From Trichococcus paludicola (GTDB lineage: Bacteria; Bacillota; Bacilli; Lactobacillales; Aerococcaceae), in contig NZ_QBLC01000002.1 of the NCBI RefSeq assembly GCF_003052295.1, positions 310,001-374,000 on the forward strand: a DNA stretch of 64,000 bases. The letters are read 5' to 3'. The notes under the pieces are model-generated. The model saw only the letters and a list, made by a program, of their open reading frames with translations. It was not told the DNA's origin and did no database searches. Below, piece by piece: positions 1 through 6,779 of this stretch. Made by a program: the position numbers and the translations under genes. How positions within the stretch are numbered: the first letter of the stretch is position 1; each line of letters starts with the position of its first letter.

Positions 1-1509
1 GCCGATCGCTTTCTGGTCATCTGACAAGGAATACTGTGTTTTTGCCATACATACAGGCAACCGATCCCAGCCATTCTTTTTGTACTGACGCAGTTGGTTT
101 TTGGCTTCTTTAGAATAGATGACATTTTTGCCGCCATAGATTTTGGTGACAATCGTTTCGATTTTTTCTTCGATACTGCTGTCTTCCGCCACATAAAGCG
201 GAACGAAAGCCTTTGTGTTTTCGTCTATTGCTTTAACGACGGCGTTCGCCAACGCTTCTCCGCCTTCAGCGCCTTTTGCCCACACCGCTGTCTGGATACA
301 TTCGACTTCCTGAGCCGCGCAAAGGCTGACGACTGCTTCGATTTCCGCTTCGGTGTCGTTCGTGAATTCATTCAGCGCCACAACGACAGGTACACCATAT
401 TGTTGCATGTTTTCGATGTGCTTCTGCAGATTAGCGAAGCCAGCTTTGACCGCTTCGACATTTTCGCCATTATTGAGGTCTTTCACCAACACGCCCCCGT
501 GCATCTTCAACGAGCGCACGGTCGCCACGATCACGACTGCATCCGGGCTCTTGCCTAGTTGCGGTACTTTGATGTCCATGAACTTCTCAGCACCCAAGTC
601 GGCTCCGAAACCGGCTTCCGTGATGACGTAATCGGCCAATTTCAAGGCTGTTTTGGTTGCCAATACGCTGTTGCAGCCGTGCGCGATATTGGCGAACGGT
701 CCGCCATGCACAAATGCCGGCGTATGATACAACGTTTGGACGAGATTTGGCTCCAATGCATCCTTCATCAACAAGGTCAATGCGCCTTCCACTTTCAAGT
801 CTCTGACAGTGACGGGCAGGCGATCAAACGTATAGCCGATAACAATATTGCCGATCCGGTTCTTCAGATCCGTCAACGAAGTCGATAAGCATAGGATTGC
901 CATGATTTCGCTAGCTACAGTAATATCGAAGCCGTCCTGGCGGGGAACACCTTGGATCGGCCCGCCCAACCCGATGACGATGTTGCGTAAAGCGCGGTCA
1001 TTGATGTCCAATACGCGCTTCCAGGTGATCCGGCGTTGATCGATGTTCAAGGCATTTCCTTGTTGGATATGGTTATCGATCAAAGCTGATAAGGTATTGT
1101 TCGTCGCCGTGATGGCATGCATATCGCCAGTGAAATGCAGGTTGATGTCCTGCATCGGTTGCACTTGCGCATAACCGCCGCCCGCCGCTCCGCCTTTGAC
1201 GCCCATCGTCGGCCCTAATGAAGGTTCGCGCATCGCGATCATCGCTTTCTTGCCGATACGCGTCAGCGCATCTCCCAAGCCGACTGTTACGGTTGATTTG
1301 CCTTCGCCAGCCGGGGTAGGATTGATGGCGGTGACAAGGATCAACTTGCCGTCTGCTTCTTCACTCAAGGAATTGATTTTCTTGATGTCCACTTTTGCCT
1401 TGTATTTTCCGTACAGTTTCAGATCATCTTCTGTTAGGGAAAGGGTTGCCGCTACTTCTTTGATCGGAAGCATCTCATTTGCTTGAGCTATCTCGATATC
1501 CGTCTTCAA
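1..1509 (-). CDS. fhs: Formate--tetrahydrofolate ligase, C-terminus cut by window edge
   Basis: Cytosolic enzyme that makes 10-formyl-tetrahydrofolate from formate, THF and ATP for one-carbon metabolism. The reading frame is open from the start to base 1, so the last part of the protein lies outside the window (503 residues visible of a family size near 555). The N-terminal half carries the family ATP-binding segment TPAGEGKST followed by a glycine-rich stretch ([11 protein letters not shown]). Start choice: an ATG lies at 1515, but the GGAG ribosome site sits only 2 nt before it. The in-frame TTG at 1507-1509 has 8-nt spacing and gives MKTDIEIAQ, the usual family N-terminus, so TTG is preferred. 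It faces away from no close neighbour and is separated from ahpF by a terminator. Confidence 0.95.
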   Translation of the reverse strand, partial: MKTDIEIAQANEMLPIKEVAATLSLTEDDLKLYGKYKAKVDIKKINSLSEEADGKLILVTAINPTPAGEGKSTVTVGLGDALTRIGKKAMIAMREPSLGPTMGVKGGAAGGGYAQVQPMQDINLHFTGDMHAITATNNTLSALIDNHIQQGNALNIDQRRITWKRVLDINDRALRNIVIGLGGPIQGVPRQDGFDITVASEIMAILCLSTSLTDLKNRIGNIVIGYTFDRLPVTVRDLKVEGALTLLMKDALEPNLVQTLYHTPAFVHGGPFANIAHGCNSVLATKTALKLADYVITEAGFGADLGAEKFMDIKVPQLGKSPDAVVIVATVRSLKMHGGVLVKDLNNGENVEAVKAGFANLQKHIENMQQYGVPVVVALNEFTNDTEAEIEAVVSLCAAQEVECIQTAVWAKGAEGGEALANAVVKAIDENTKAFVPLYVAEDSSIEEKIETIVTKIYGGKNVIYSKEAKNQLRQYKKNGWDRLPVCMAKTQYSLSDDQKAIG

Positions 1510-1626
1510 AACCATCACTCCAAATTCTTCATGTTTACATACATTTTAGCACATAGACCTGAAGAAAGAACGTGTTTTATGGCCGTTTGATTGATAAAAC
1601 TGCTTACATTTACCGCAAATCAAAAA

Positions 1627-1667
1627 ATTCCAGAAAAGGAATTCAAGATGAAATCCCTTTCTGGAAT
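1627..1667 (-). terminator. Terminator of the ahpC-ahpF operon
   Basis: Read on the minus strand, ATTCCAGAAA pairs with TTTCTGGAAT, with further G-C pairs next to the loop (about 13 bp in all), followed by a run of six T. It starts a few bases after the ahpF stop codon. Confidence 0.85.
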
Positions 1668-1672
1668 ATAGC

Positions 1673-3205
1673 TTATTGACGGATCAGGTAATCGAATGCG
1701 CCCAAAGCGGCAGTCGCTCCGGCACCCATCGAGATGATGATTTGTTTGTAAGCACTGTTTGTGCAATCTCCGGCAGCGAATACGCCTTCCAGATTGGTTG
1801 AACCATGGTTGTCGACGATGACTTCGCCACGTTCATTCAACGCAACGCCGGAATCCTTCAACCAAGCCGTGTTCGGAACCAAGCCAATCTGAACGAAGAC
1901 ACCTTCAAGTGCGACGGTGTGCTCTTCATTCGTAGCGCGGTCCACGTAGGAGATGGCTTCCACTTGCTCGGTCCCGGTGATCGCTTTCGTTGCCACATTC
2001 GTTATAACTGTGACGTTCTTCAAAGCATGGACACGGTCCTGCAATACTTGATCAGCTTTCAATTCGGGCAAGAACTCCAGCACATATACGTGTTTCGCCA
2101 AACCGGCCAAATCGATCGCCGCTTCTATGCCGGAATTGCCGCCGCCGATGACAGCGACGTCTTTGCCTGCAAACAACGGACCGTCGCAATGCGGACAGTT
2201 GGTCACGCCTTTCGTGCGGAACTCTTCCTCACCGGGAACGTTGACATTGCGCCAATGCGCGCCGACTGTAAGAATAGCGGTCTTGGCTTTGAGCACTGCC
2301 CCGTTTTCCAGCTCGACTTCGATCAGGTCGTTTTTGCGGATACTTTTCGCGCGTTGGCCTTTCATGATGTCGACCTTGTACTGATTCACATGTGCCTCCA
2401 CTTGCGCCATCAGCTTTGGTCCTTCCGTGTAAGGCGTCCCGATCATGTTTTCGATGCCGACAGTATCCATGACTTGTCCGCCGTAGGTCTCGACGACCAT
2501 GCCGGTGTTGATGCCTTTTCGGGCAGCATAGATGGCCGCACTGTTGCCTGCGGGGCCTCCGCCTACAACCAGGACGTCAAAGATATCCTTATCGGAGAAC
2601 TCATCCGCACTTGTCGGACCGGCAGCCTTATCGATCAATTGCTCGATCGTCATGCGGCCGCTGGCAAACTCATCCCCATTAAGGAAAACAGTCGGGACAG
2701 CCATGATTTTCTTCGCTTCGATTTCATCCTTGAACATCCCGCCCTCGATCATAACGTGGGAGATTTTCGGGTTCAGCACCGACATGATGTTCAATGCTTG
2801 GACAACATCCGGGCAGTTATGACAAGTCAAGCTGACATAGGTCTCGAAATGGAGCTCCTTGTCGATCGCTTTGATGCGCTTGATGATGCTGTCATCCACT
2901 TTAGGGGCTCTTCCGCCCACCTGCAGCAAAGCCAGGATAAACGAAGTGAACTCATGGCCCAACGGAAGACCGGCAAACGTAATGCCGCTTTCCGTTTCCG
3001 GACGAGTGATCGTAAAACTGGGCGTACGGGTCAAGGTTGCCTTTTCGAAGGTGATCTTCTCGGACATACCGGCGATTTCCTGCAAAAATTCGCTGACTTT
3101 GCTGGAATTTTCATCCTCGCCCAGACTGGCTTTGAAAACCACATCCGATTCCAACAGTTCCAGATATTGGCCGAGTTGCCCTTTAATTTCTGTATCTAAT
3201 GCCAT
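1673..3205 (-). CDS. ahpF: Alkyl hydroperoxide reductase subunit F (NADH:peroxiredoxin reductase)
   Basis: Flavoprotein disulfide reductase that passes electrons from NADH through FAD and two disulfide centres to AhpC. It is 510 residues, the normal family length. The N-terminal thioredoxin-like repeat carries a CHNC redox pair. A FAD Rossmann motif (VVGGGPAGNSAA, near residue 212) follows, then the CPHC active-site disulfide (TNCPHCDGP) and the NAD-binding motif VIGGGNSGIEAA. The start ATG has GGAGG 6 nt upstream and lies 11 nt after the ahpC stop, so the two genes form one operon. A strong terminator follows. Expected to be induced by peroxide through the operators upstream of ahpC. Confidence 0.97.
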   Translation of the reverse strand: MALDTEIKGQLGQYLELLESDVVFKASLGEDENSSKVSEFLQEIAGMSEKITFEKATLTRTPSFTITRPETESGITFAGLPLGHEFTSFILALLQVGGRAPKVDDSIIKRIKAIDKELHFETYVSLTCHNCPDVVQALNIMSVLNPKISHVMIEGGMFKDEIEAKKIMAVPTVFLNGDEFASGRMTIEQLIDKAAGPTSADEFSDKDIFDVLVVGGGPAGNSAAIYAARKGINTGMVVETYGGQVMDTVGIENMIGTPYTEGPKLMAQVEAHVNQYKVDIMKGQRAKSIRKNDLIEVELENGAVLKAKTAILTVGAHWRNVNVPGEEEFRTKGVTNCPHCDGPLFAGKDVAVIGGGNSGIEAAIDLAGLAKHVYVLEFLPELKADQVLQDRVHALKNVTVITNVATKAITGTEQVEAISYVDRATNEEHTVALEGVFVQIGLVPNTAWLKDSGVALNERGEVIVDNHGSTNLEGVFAAGDCTNSAYKQIIISMGAGATAALGAFDYLIRQ

Positions 3206-3216
3206 GGGAAGCCTCC

Positions 3217-3777
3217 TTAAATTTTACCTACCAAGTCCAAGCTAGGTTTCAACGTTTCCGCGCCTTCTTTCCATTTCGCGGGGCAAACTTCGCCTGGATG
3301 GGTGCGGACATATTGGCCTGCACGGACTTTGTCGATCAAACCGCTTGCGTCACGGCCGATGCCGTCAGCATTGATTTCCACTGCCTGCACGATGCCGTCC
3401 GGGTCGATGATGAACGTTCCGCGTTGAGCCAAGCCTTCTTCATCCAAGACATCAAATCCAATCGAAATCGCATGCGATGGATCCCCAATCATGGTGTATT
3501 CGATTTTCCCGATGGCTGGTGAATGGTCGTGCCATGCTTTATGCGTGAAGTGCGTGTCGGTCGATACGGAATAAACCTCTACGCCCAAGCCTTGCAAAGT
3601 TGCGTATTGGTCTTGAAGATCTTCCAATTCAGTCGGGCAAACGAAAGTGAAGTCCGCAGGGTAAAAACAGACGATGTTCCATTTTCCTTTCAGGTCTTCC
3701 GATGAAACTTCAATAAATTCACCTTTGTGATAAGCATTCGCTTTAAATTCCACTATTTCTTTTCCGATTAATGACAT
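3217..3777 (-). CDS. ahpC: Alkyl hydroperoxide reductase subunit C (2-Cys peroxiredoxin)
   Basis: Typical 2-Cys peroxiredoxin that reduces H2O2, organic peroxides and peroxynitrite and is recycled by AhpF. It is 186 residues. The peroxidatic cysteine is C47 in FTFVCPTE and the resolving cysteine is C165 in [10 protein letters not shown]. The start is the ATG at 3777 with GGAGG about 7 nt upstream, giving [11 protein letters not shown] as in the family; the frame stays open 26 codons further upstream, but that stretch covers the promoter and operator. First gene of ahpC-ahpF, with a near-consensus sigma-A promoter and two PerR-like boxes upstream. Confidence 0.97.
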   Translation of the reverse strand: MSLIGKEIVEFKANAYHKGEFIEVSSEDLKGKWNIVCFYPADFTFVCPTELEDLQDQYATLQGLGVEVYSVSTDTHFTHKAWHDHSPAIGKIEYTMIGDPSHAISIGFDVLDEEGLAQRGTFIIDPDGIVQAVEINADGIGRDASGLIDKVRAGQYVRTHPGEVCPAKWKEGAETLKPSLDLVGKI

Positions 3778-3791
3778 TTCAATTCCTCCAA

Positions 3792-3806
3792 TTAGAATAA
3801 TTATTT
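3792..3806 (-). promoter_or_regulatory. PerR-like operator, ahpC-proximal
   Basis: TTAGAATAATTATTT matches 11 of 14 defined positions of the Per box TTATAAT-N-ATTATAA. It lies just upstream of the ahpC ribosome site and downstream of the -10 element, where a repressor would block transcription. Assignment to PerR rather than another Fur-family protein is inference. Confidence 0.55.
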
Positions 3807-3826
3807 TAGAATAATCCCTATCAATA

Positions 3827-3855
3827 ACTATATAGAATCCGTCATAAACGGTCAA
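3827..3855 (-). promoter_or_regulatory. Sigma-A promoter of ahpC-ahpF
   Basis: On the minus strand TTGACC (3850-3855) and TATAGT (3827-3832) are separated by exactly 17 bp. It is the only strong promoter-like pair in front of ahpC. Confidence 0.8.
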
Positions 3856-3873
3856 GTTTTAACACCTGGGAAC

Positions 3874-3888
3874 TATAATTATTTTTTC
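3874..3888 (-). promoter_or_regulatory. Second PerR-like box upstream of the ahpC promoter
   Basis: CTATAATTATTTTTT (plus strand) matches about 10 of 14 defined Per-box positions and lies upstream of the -35 element. It is weaker than the promoter-proximal box. A+T-rich sequence gives chance matches, so this is tentative. Confidence 0.35.
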
Positions 3889-3932
3889 ATTTTTGAAAGG
3901 AGCGGACTTTATCTTCCGGAAACCTTTAGATA

Positions 3933-4058
3933 TTAAGTTAATCCCCATTCAGCGTCCTGCCAATAATCTTGCTGTGATTCATCTCGATGTAACCATGAGA
4001 ACAAGTTCAGAATAACCATCAGTAAAAACGATATATTTAAAGTGCGTTTCATTCTCAT
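3933..4058 (-). CDS. Small membrane-peptide ORF, 41 residues, unknown function
   Basis: Uncharacterised short ORF in the gap between ahpC and the MerR-type gene. It encodes a basic N-terminus (MRMKR), a hydrophobic helix of about 17 residues (roughly 7-23, LNISFLLMVILNLFSWL) and an acidic, Gln- and Trp-containing tail. A GGGG stretch lies 8 nt before the ATG, a plausible ribosome site. Just upstream is an imperfect copy of the start region, whose 7-codon ORF ends at a TGA overlapping this ATG. I do not recognise the product. It could be a genuine small membrane protein, a gene remnant or a chance ORF. The one-helix layout and the ribosome site favour the first. Confidence 0.45.
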   Translation of the reverse strand: MRMKRTLNISFLLMVILNLFSWLHRDESQQDYWQDAEWGLT

Positions 4059-4081
4059 TTATACTTCCCCATTCTCATTTA
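4050..4081. repeat. 12-nt direct repeat in the small-ORF leader
   Basis: CATTCTCATTTA occurs at 4050-4061 and again at 4070-4081, exactly 20 bp apart. On the minus strand each copy reads TAAATGAGAATG and contains an ATG; the downstream copy contains the start of the 41-residue ORF. It may be a tandem operator on one helix face or a local duplication. Confidence 0.6.
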
Positions 4082-4150
4082 AAAAGAAGAACGAGGCAAA
4101 GTAACATCATTAAGTCGCACTCCTCAGAATTTCTGGTGATAAATTCACAC

Positions 4151-4181
4151 TTGACTTGTAGTTCACTTCAACCAATATACT
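4151..4181 (+). promoter_or_regulatory. MerR-type promoter with 19-bp spacer and operator dyad
   Basis: TTGACT (4151-4156) and TATACT (4176-4181) are separated by 19 bp, the over-long spacer characteristic of promoters activated by MerR-family proteins through DNA distortion. Inside it, 4156-4171 forms the imperfect dyad TTGnAGTnnACTnCAA (6 of 8 pairs). It drives the MerR-type gene and the three genes behind it. Confidence 0.85.
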
Positions 4182-4206
4182 GAAGCCAAGAAGGGAGATG
4201 ATTGTT

Positions 4207-4644
4207 ATGCCTGATTTATCAATTACCGAAATAAGTGAAAAGTATAATATTAGAGCAGCAACCATTCGTTATTATGAACGCGTTGGTCTTTTGCCTCCGG
4301 TACCAAGGCAAAAGAATGGAAATCGATATTACGACGATGAAATTCAAGAATGGATCGAAATGATTATTTGTTTACGCCATTCAGAGATTCCTATCGAAGT
4401 ATTATATGATTATGCTGAAATGGTCCGCCAAGGTGATGACACTTTAGAAACTCGCAAAGAACTTCTAAAAGAACAGGAGCTGCTATTAGTAAAAAAACAA
4501 GAAGATTTACAGCGCTCAATTGACAGACTCCGGCACAAAATTTCTTTATATGAAACTGGGATTATAAAGAAGGGAAAAAGTTATTTTGAAGAATATAACG
4601 TTGCTGAAGAAATCATACAAAAAAGAAACAACAGCAATAATTAG
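4207..4644 (+). CDS. MerR-family regulator, AdhR/NmlR-like
   Basis: DNA-binding regulator of 145 residues: an N-terminal winged helix-turn-helix (ATIRYYERVGLLPP, about residues 18-31) and a long C-terminal dimerisation helix (about 75-120). It lacks the cysteine set of metal-sensing MerR proteins. A single cysteine (C55, in IICLRHS) sits where Bacillus AdhR carries its conserved Cys52, which suggests sensing of aldehydes or other electrophiles. The ATG at 4207 is preferred over the one at 4198, because the latter overlaps the GGGAG ribosome site. First gene of a four-gene operon; its own promoter has the 19-bp spacer, so autoregulation is expected. The effector is inferred from family and neighbours. 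Confidence 0.88.
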   Translation: MPDLSITEISEKYNIRAATIRYYERVGLLPPVPRQKNGNRYYDDEIQEWIEMIICLRHSEIPIEVLYDYAEMVRQGDDTLETRKELLKEQELLLVKKQEDLQRSIDRLRHKISLYETGIIKKGKSYFEEYNVAEEIIQKRNNSNN

Positions 4645-4657
4645 AGGAGCAAAAAAA

Positions 4658-5206
4658 TTGAAAACTATTGTTTTAGTATTCCACCCAAATATTAATGAAT
4701 CTAAAGTTAATAAAAAATTAGCCAAGGCTGTTGAAAAATTGGATGACGTTTTAGTCCGTTATTTATATGACATATACTCAGATGGGCAAATAAATGTTAC
4801 GAAAGAACAAGAATTTTTGGAAGAAGCAGATCGGATCGTATTGCAATTCCCTGTGTATTGGTATAGTAGTCCTTCATTATTAAAACAGTGGCAGGATGAT
4901 GTTTTATCCTATGGCTGGGCATTCGGTTCCAGTGGAAATAAACTACATGGGAAAGAGTTATTGCTCGTCGTATCCCCAGGCGCACCTGAAGATAACTATC
5001 AAAACAGTGGAGCCTTTAAATATACAATGAATGTTTTGTTGCGACCTTTTCAAGCCACAAGTAATCTAATTGGAACCAAATACATCAAGCCGTTTATAAC
5101 TTACGGTGCTTCTTCAATCAGCACTGGAGATTTGGACAAACAAACAGAAAAATACCTTAATTATATTAGCAGAGTGGCTTTAGACCATTTAGACACTTTT
5201 GAATAA
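4658..5206 (+). CDS. Flavodoxin-fold NAD(P)H oxidoreductase (quinone reductase-like)
   Basis: Predicted FMN-binding NAD(P)H dehydrogenase of the KefF/MdaB/NQO1-like family, which reduces quinones or other electrophiles by two electrons. It is 182 residues from the TTG at 4658, with GAGGAG 8 nt upstream; the frame extends 24 codons further back into the MerR gene, but without a ribosome site. Family marks: N-terminal strand TIVLVFHPN, then LQFPVYWYSSPSLLKQW, and the glycine-rich loop after the GWAFGSSG stretch. It lies 13 nt behind the regulator. The sequence is visibly more A+T-rich than the flanking core genes. Confidence 0.85.
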   Translation: MKTIVLVFHPNINESKVNKKLAKAVEKLDDVLVRYLYDIYSDGQINVTKEQEFLEEADRIVLQFPVYWYSSPSLLKQWQDDVLSYGWAFGSSGNKLHGKELLLVVSPGAPEDNYQNSGAFKYTMNVLLRPFQATSNLIGTKYIKPFITYGASSISTGDLDKQTEKYLNYISRVALDHLDTFE

Positions 5207-5219
5207 AGGATGTGACCCA

Positions 5220-5522
5220 ATGTATCTTATCACTATTGCAATCAAAGAGAATATTTTTAAAGATGAATCAATTTCCGAGCAACAATTAATCGCACACAGA
5301 AATTGGTTTTCTGAGTATTATGACAAGGGAAAATTTTTGCTTATTGGTCCTTCTATTTCATTTGAAAAATCAGGCATCATAATAGCTCAAGCAGAAAATC
5401 GAGAAGAACTTGAAGATATTCTCAAAAAAGATAGCTACTACCCTGACTTAGCAGAGTACCAAATAAATGAATTTACGGCTAATAAAATAGCAGAGAATTT
5501 TAATTGGTACCAAGGAAATTAA
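5220..5522 (+). CDS. YciI-like protein
   Basis: Small protein of 100 residues resembling the YciI family (dimeric alpha/beta ferredoxin-like fold). N-terminal strand MYLITIAIK, a helix beginning HRNWFSEYY, then GKFLLIGPS and a C-terminal segment SYYPDLAEYQINEF. YciI proteins have no firmly established reaction. The start ATG at 5220 has AAGGA 9 nt upstream; seven codons further upstream are in frame but precede the ribosome site. It lies 13 nt behind the oxidoreductase, so it is likely co-transcribed and may assist the same detoxification. Confidence 0.8.
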   Translation: MYLITIAIKENIFKDESISEQQLIAHRNWFSEYYDKGKFLLIGPSISFEKSGIIIAQAENREELEDILKKDSYYPDLAEYQINEFTANKIAENFNWYQGN

Positions 5523-5534
5523 GGAGGAAATTTT

Positions 5535-6497
5535 ATTACTAATTTACTGAAAAATTTAAATATGCCTAAAATAGCTCTTGGAACTTGGGCATGGGGTTCA
5601 GGTGCAGCAGGTGGTGATCAAGTATTCGGAAATTATTTTGATGAATCTGATTTGGAGCCCGTATTCAAGGCAGCTTTAAGCAGAGGATTAAATTTGTGGG
5701 ACACAGCAGCAGTCTATGGAATGGGTGCTTCAGAACAAATTTTAGGAAATCTTTCCAAAAATGAAAATCGAAGTGCCCTTTTAATTTCTACAAAATTCAC
5801 ACCTCAAATCGCAGAAAAAACTTCAGAGGCAGCGAAACAGATGCTGAGTGGTAGTCTAGAAAGATTGCAGACAAGCTATGTAGATATATACTGGATTCAC
5901 AATCCGGCAAATGTTGATAAATGGACACCTCAACTAATATCCTTGGTTGAGAGCGGAAAAGTAAAATATATTGGAGTTTCCAATCATAATTTAGCTGAAA
6001 TTCAACAAGCCCAAGCTATCTTGAATAAGCACAATCTAAAAATTTCAGCCGTTCAAAATCACTTAAGCCTTCTGAATCGTTCATCAGAAACATCTGGAAT
6101 AATCGACTATTGCAAAGAAAACGATATTACTTTTTTCTCTTACATGGTCTTAGAACAAGGAGCTCTTTCTGGAAAATATACTACAAAAACACCATTTCCA
6201 GAACATAGTGAACGCGCAAAAATATATAATGATAATTTAGAATCATTAGAAGAACTAATTAGTACTATACAAGGAGTTGCTTCTGTTCATGATGCAACCG
6301 TTTCTGAAATTGCTGCAGCTTGGGCAATATCCAAAGGAACAGTTCCAATTATCGGTGTTACTAAAGTGAATCATGTAGACGACGCATTTAAAGCAAGTCA
6401 AATTTCATTGACTGAAAACGAAATCAGAACTTTAGAAAACGCTGCTGATAATTCAGGTATTATAATTGTACGAGAATGGGAAAAAGAGATGAACTAA
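5535..6497 (+). CDS. Aldo/keto reductase, possible ATT start
   Basis: NADPH-dependent TIM-barrel reductase of aldehydes and ketones. The AKR catalytic tetrad is visible: Asp and Tyr in NLWDTAAVYGMG, Lys in LISTKF and His in YWIHNP. A late IIGVTKVNHVDDA stretch belongs to the cofactor pocket. From the first ATG (5562) it has 311 residues, but that ATG has no ribosome site. A full GGAGG at 5523-5527 lies 7 nt before an in-frame ATT at 5535, giving (I/M)TNLLKNLN ahead of MPKIALGTW, a natural family N-terminus. I therefore place the start at ATT. Last gene of the MerR-controlled operon; a perfect terminator follows. Confidence 0.88.
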   Translation: MTNLLKNLNMPKIALGTWAWGSGAAGGDQVFGNYFDESDLEPVFKAALSRGLNLWDTAAVYGMGASEQILGNLSKNENRSALLISTKFTPQIAEKTSEAAKQMLSGSLERLQTSYVDIYWIHNPANVDKWTPQLISLVESGKVKYIGVSNHNLAEIQQAQAILNKHNLKISAVQNHLSLLNRSSETSGIIDYCKENDITFFSYMVLEQGALSGKYTTKTPFPEHSERAKIYNDNLESLEELISTIQGVASVHDATVSEIAAAWAISKGTVPIIGVTKVNHVDDAFKASQISLTENEIRTLENAADNSGIIIVREWEKEMN

Positions 6498-6506
6498 CTA
6501 TTAACT

Positions 6507-6552
6507 AAAGGATAATGGTATTATTCTATATGTATACCATTATCCTTTTATT
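6507..6552 (+). terminator. Terminator of the MerR-controlled operon
   Basis: A perfect 15-bp stem (AAAGGATAATGGTAT at 6507-6521 with its complement at 6534-6548), a 12-nt loop and trailing T residues. Confidence 0.92.
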
Positions 6553-6573
6553 TGAATTTGTAAGGGGTACAGT

Positions 6574-6648
6574 ATGAATAAAAGGATAGATGTATTTGCG
6601 CAGGTTCTTCCACACAATTTTCAAAAAATTCATCATTGTTCTCTTTAA
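6574..6648 (+). pseudogene. Possible 5' remnant of an amidohydrolase gene
   Basis: A 24-codon ORF with an AAGGGG ribosome site 6 nt upstream encodes MNKRIDVFAQVLP and then degenerates to a stop. The opening resembles the first beta-strand of metal-dependent amidohydrolases (amidohydrolase_2, DVFxHxLP), with the metal-binding His replaced by Gln. No continuation was found downstream before the lepA terminator. I read it as a truncated remnant; a chance ORF remains possible. Confidence 0.3.
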
Positions 6649-6666
6649 TCAGATAGTAGCCTAAAC

Positions 6667-6730
6667 AAAAAAACTCCCTACCAAATCCAACGCTTTTTTT
6701 CGGCGGTGGGACAAATGGTAGAGAGTTTTA
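6667..6730 (-). terminator. Terminator of lepA
   Basis: On the minus strand AAAACTCTCTACCA pairs with TGGTAGGGAGTTTT around a loop of about 35 nt, followed by seven T. It may also work on the other strand. Confidence 0.8.
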
Positions 6731-6779
6731 TTATTTTTTGCTATTTTTAATTCCTATAAACGATTGTGCGAGAAGATTT

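Noticed and set aside
1805-3199. 464-codon plus-strand ORF
   Set aside because: It is exactly antisense to ahpF and has no ribosome site or family features; long antisense frames are common opposite G+C-biased codon positions.
3778-3855. 26-codon upstream extension of ahpC
   Set aside because: This stretch holds the -10/-35 elements and a PerR-like box; MSLIGKEI at 3777 with GGAGG is the proper start.
3856-4150. tRNA or structured RNA in the ahpC-MerR gap
   Set aside because: No cloverleaf, no conserved riboswitch blocks and no strong hairpin were found there; only the small ORF, the direct repeat and the upstream PerR-like box are supported.
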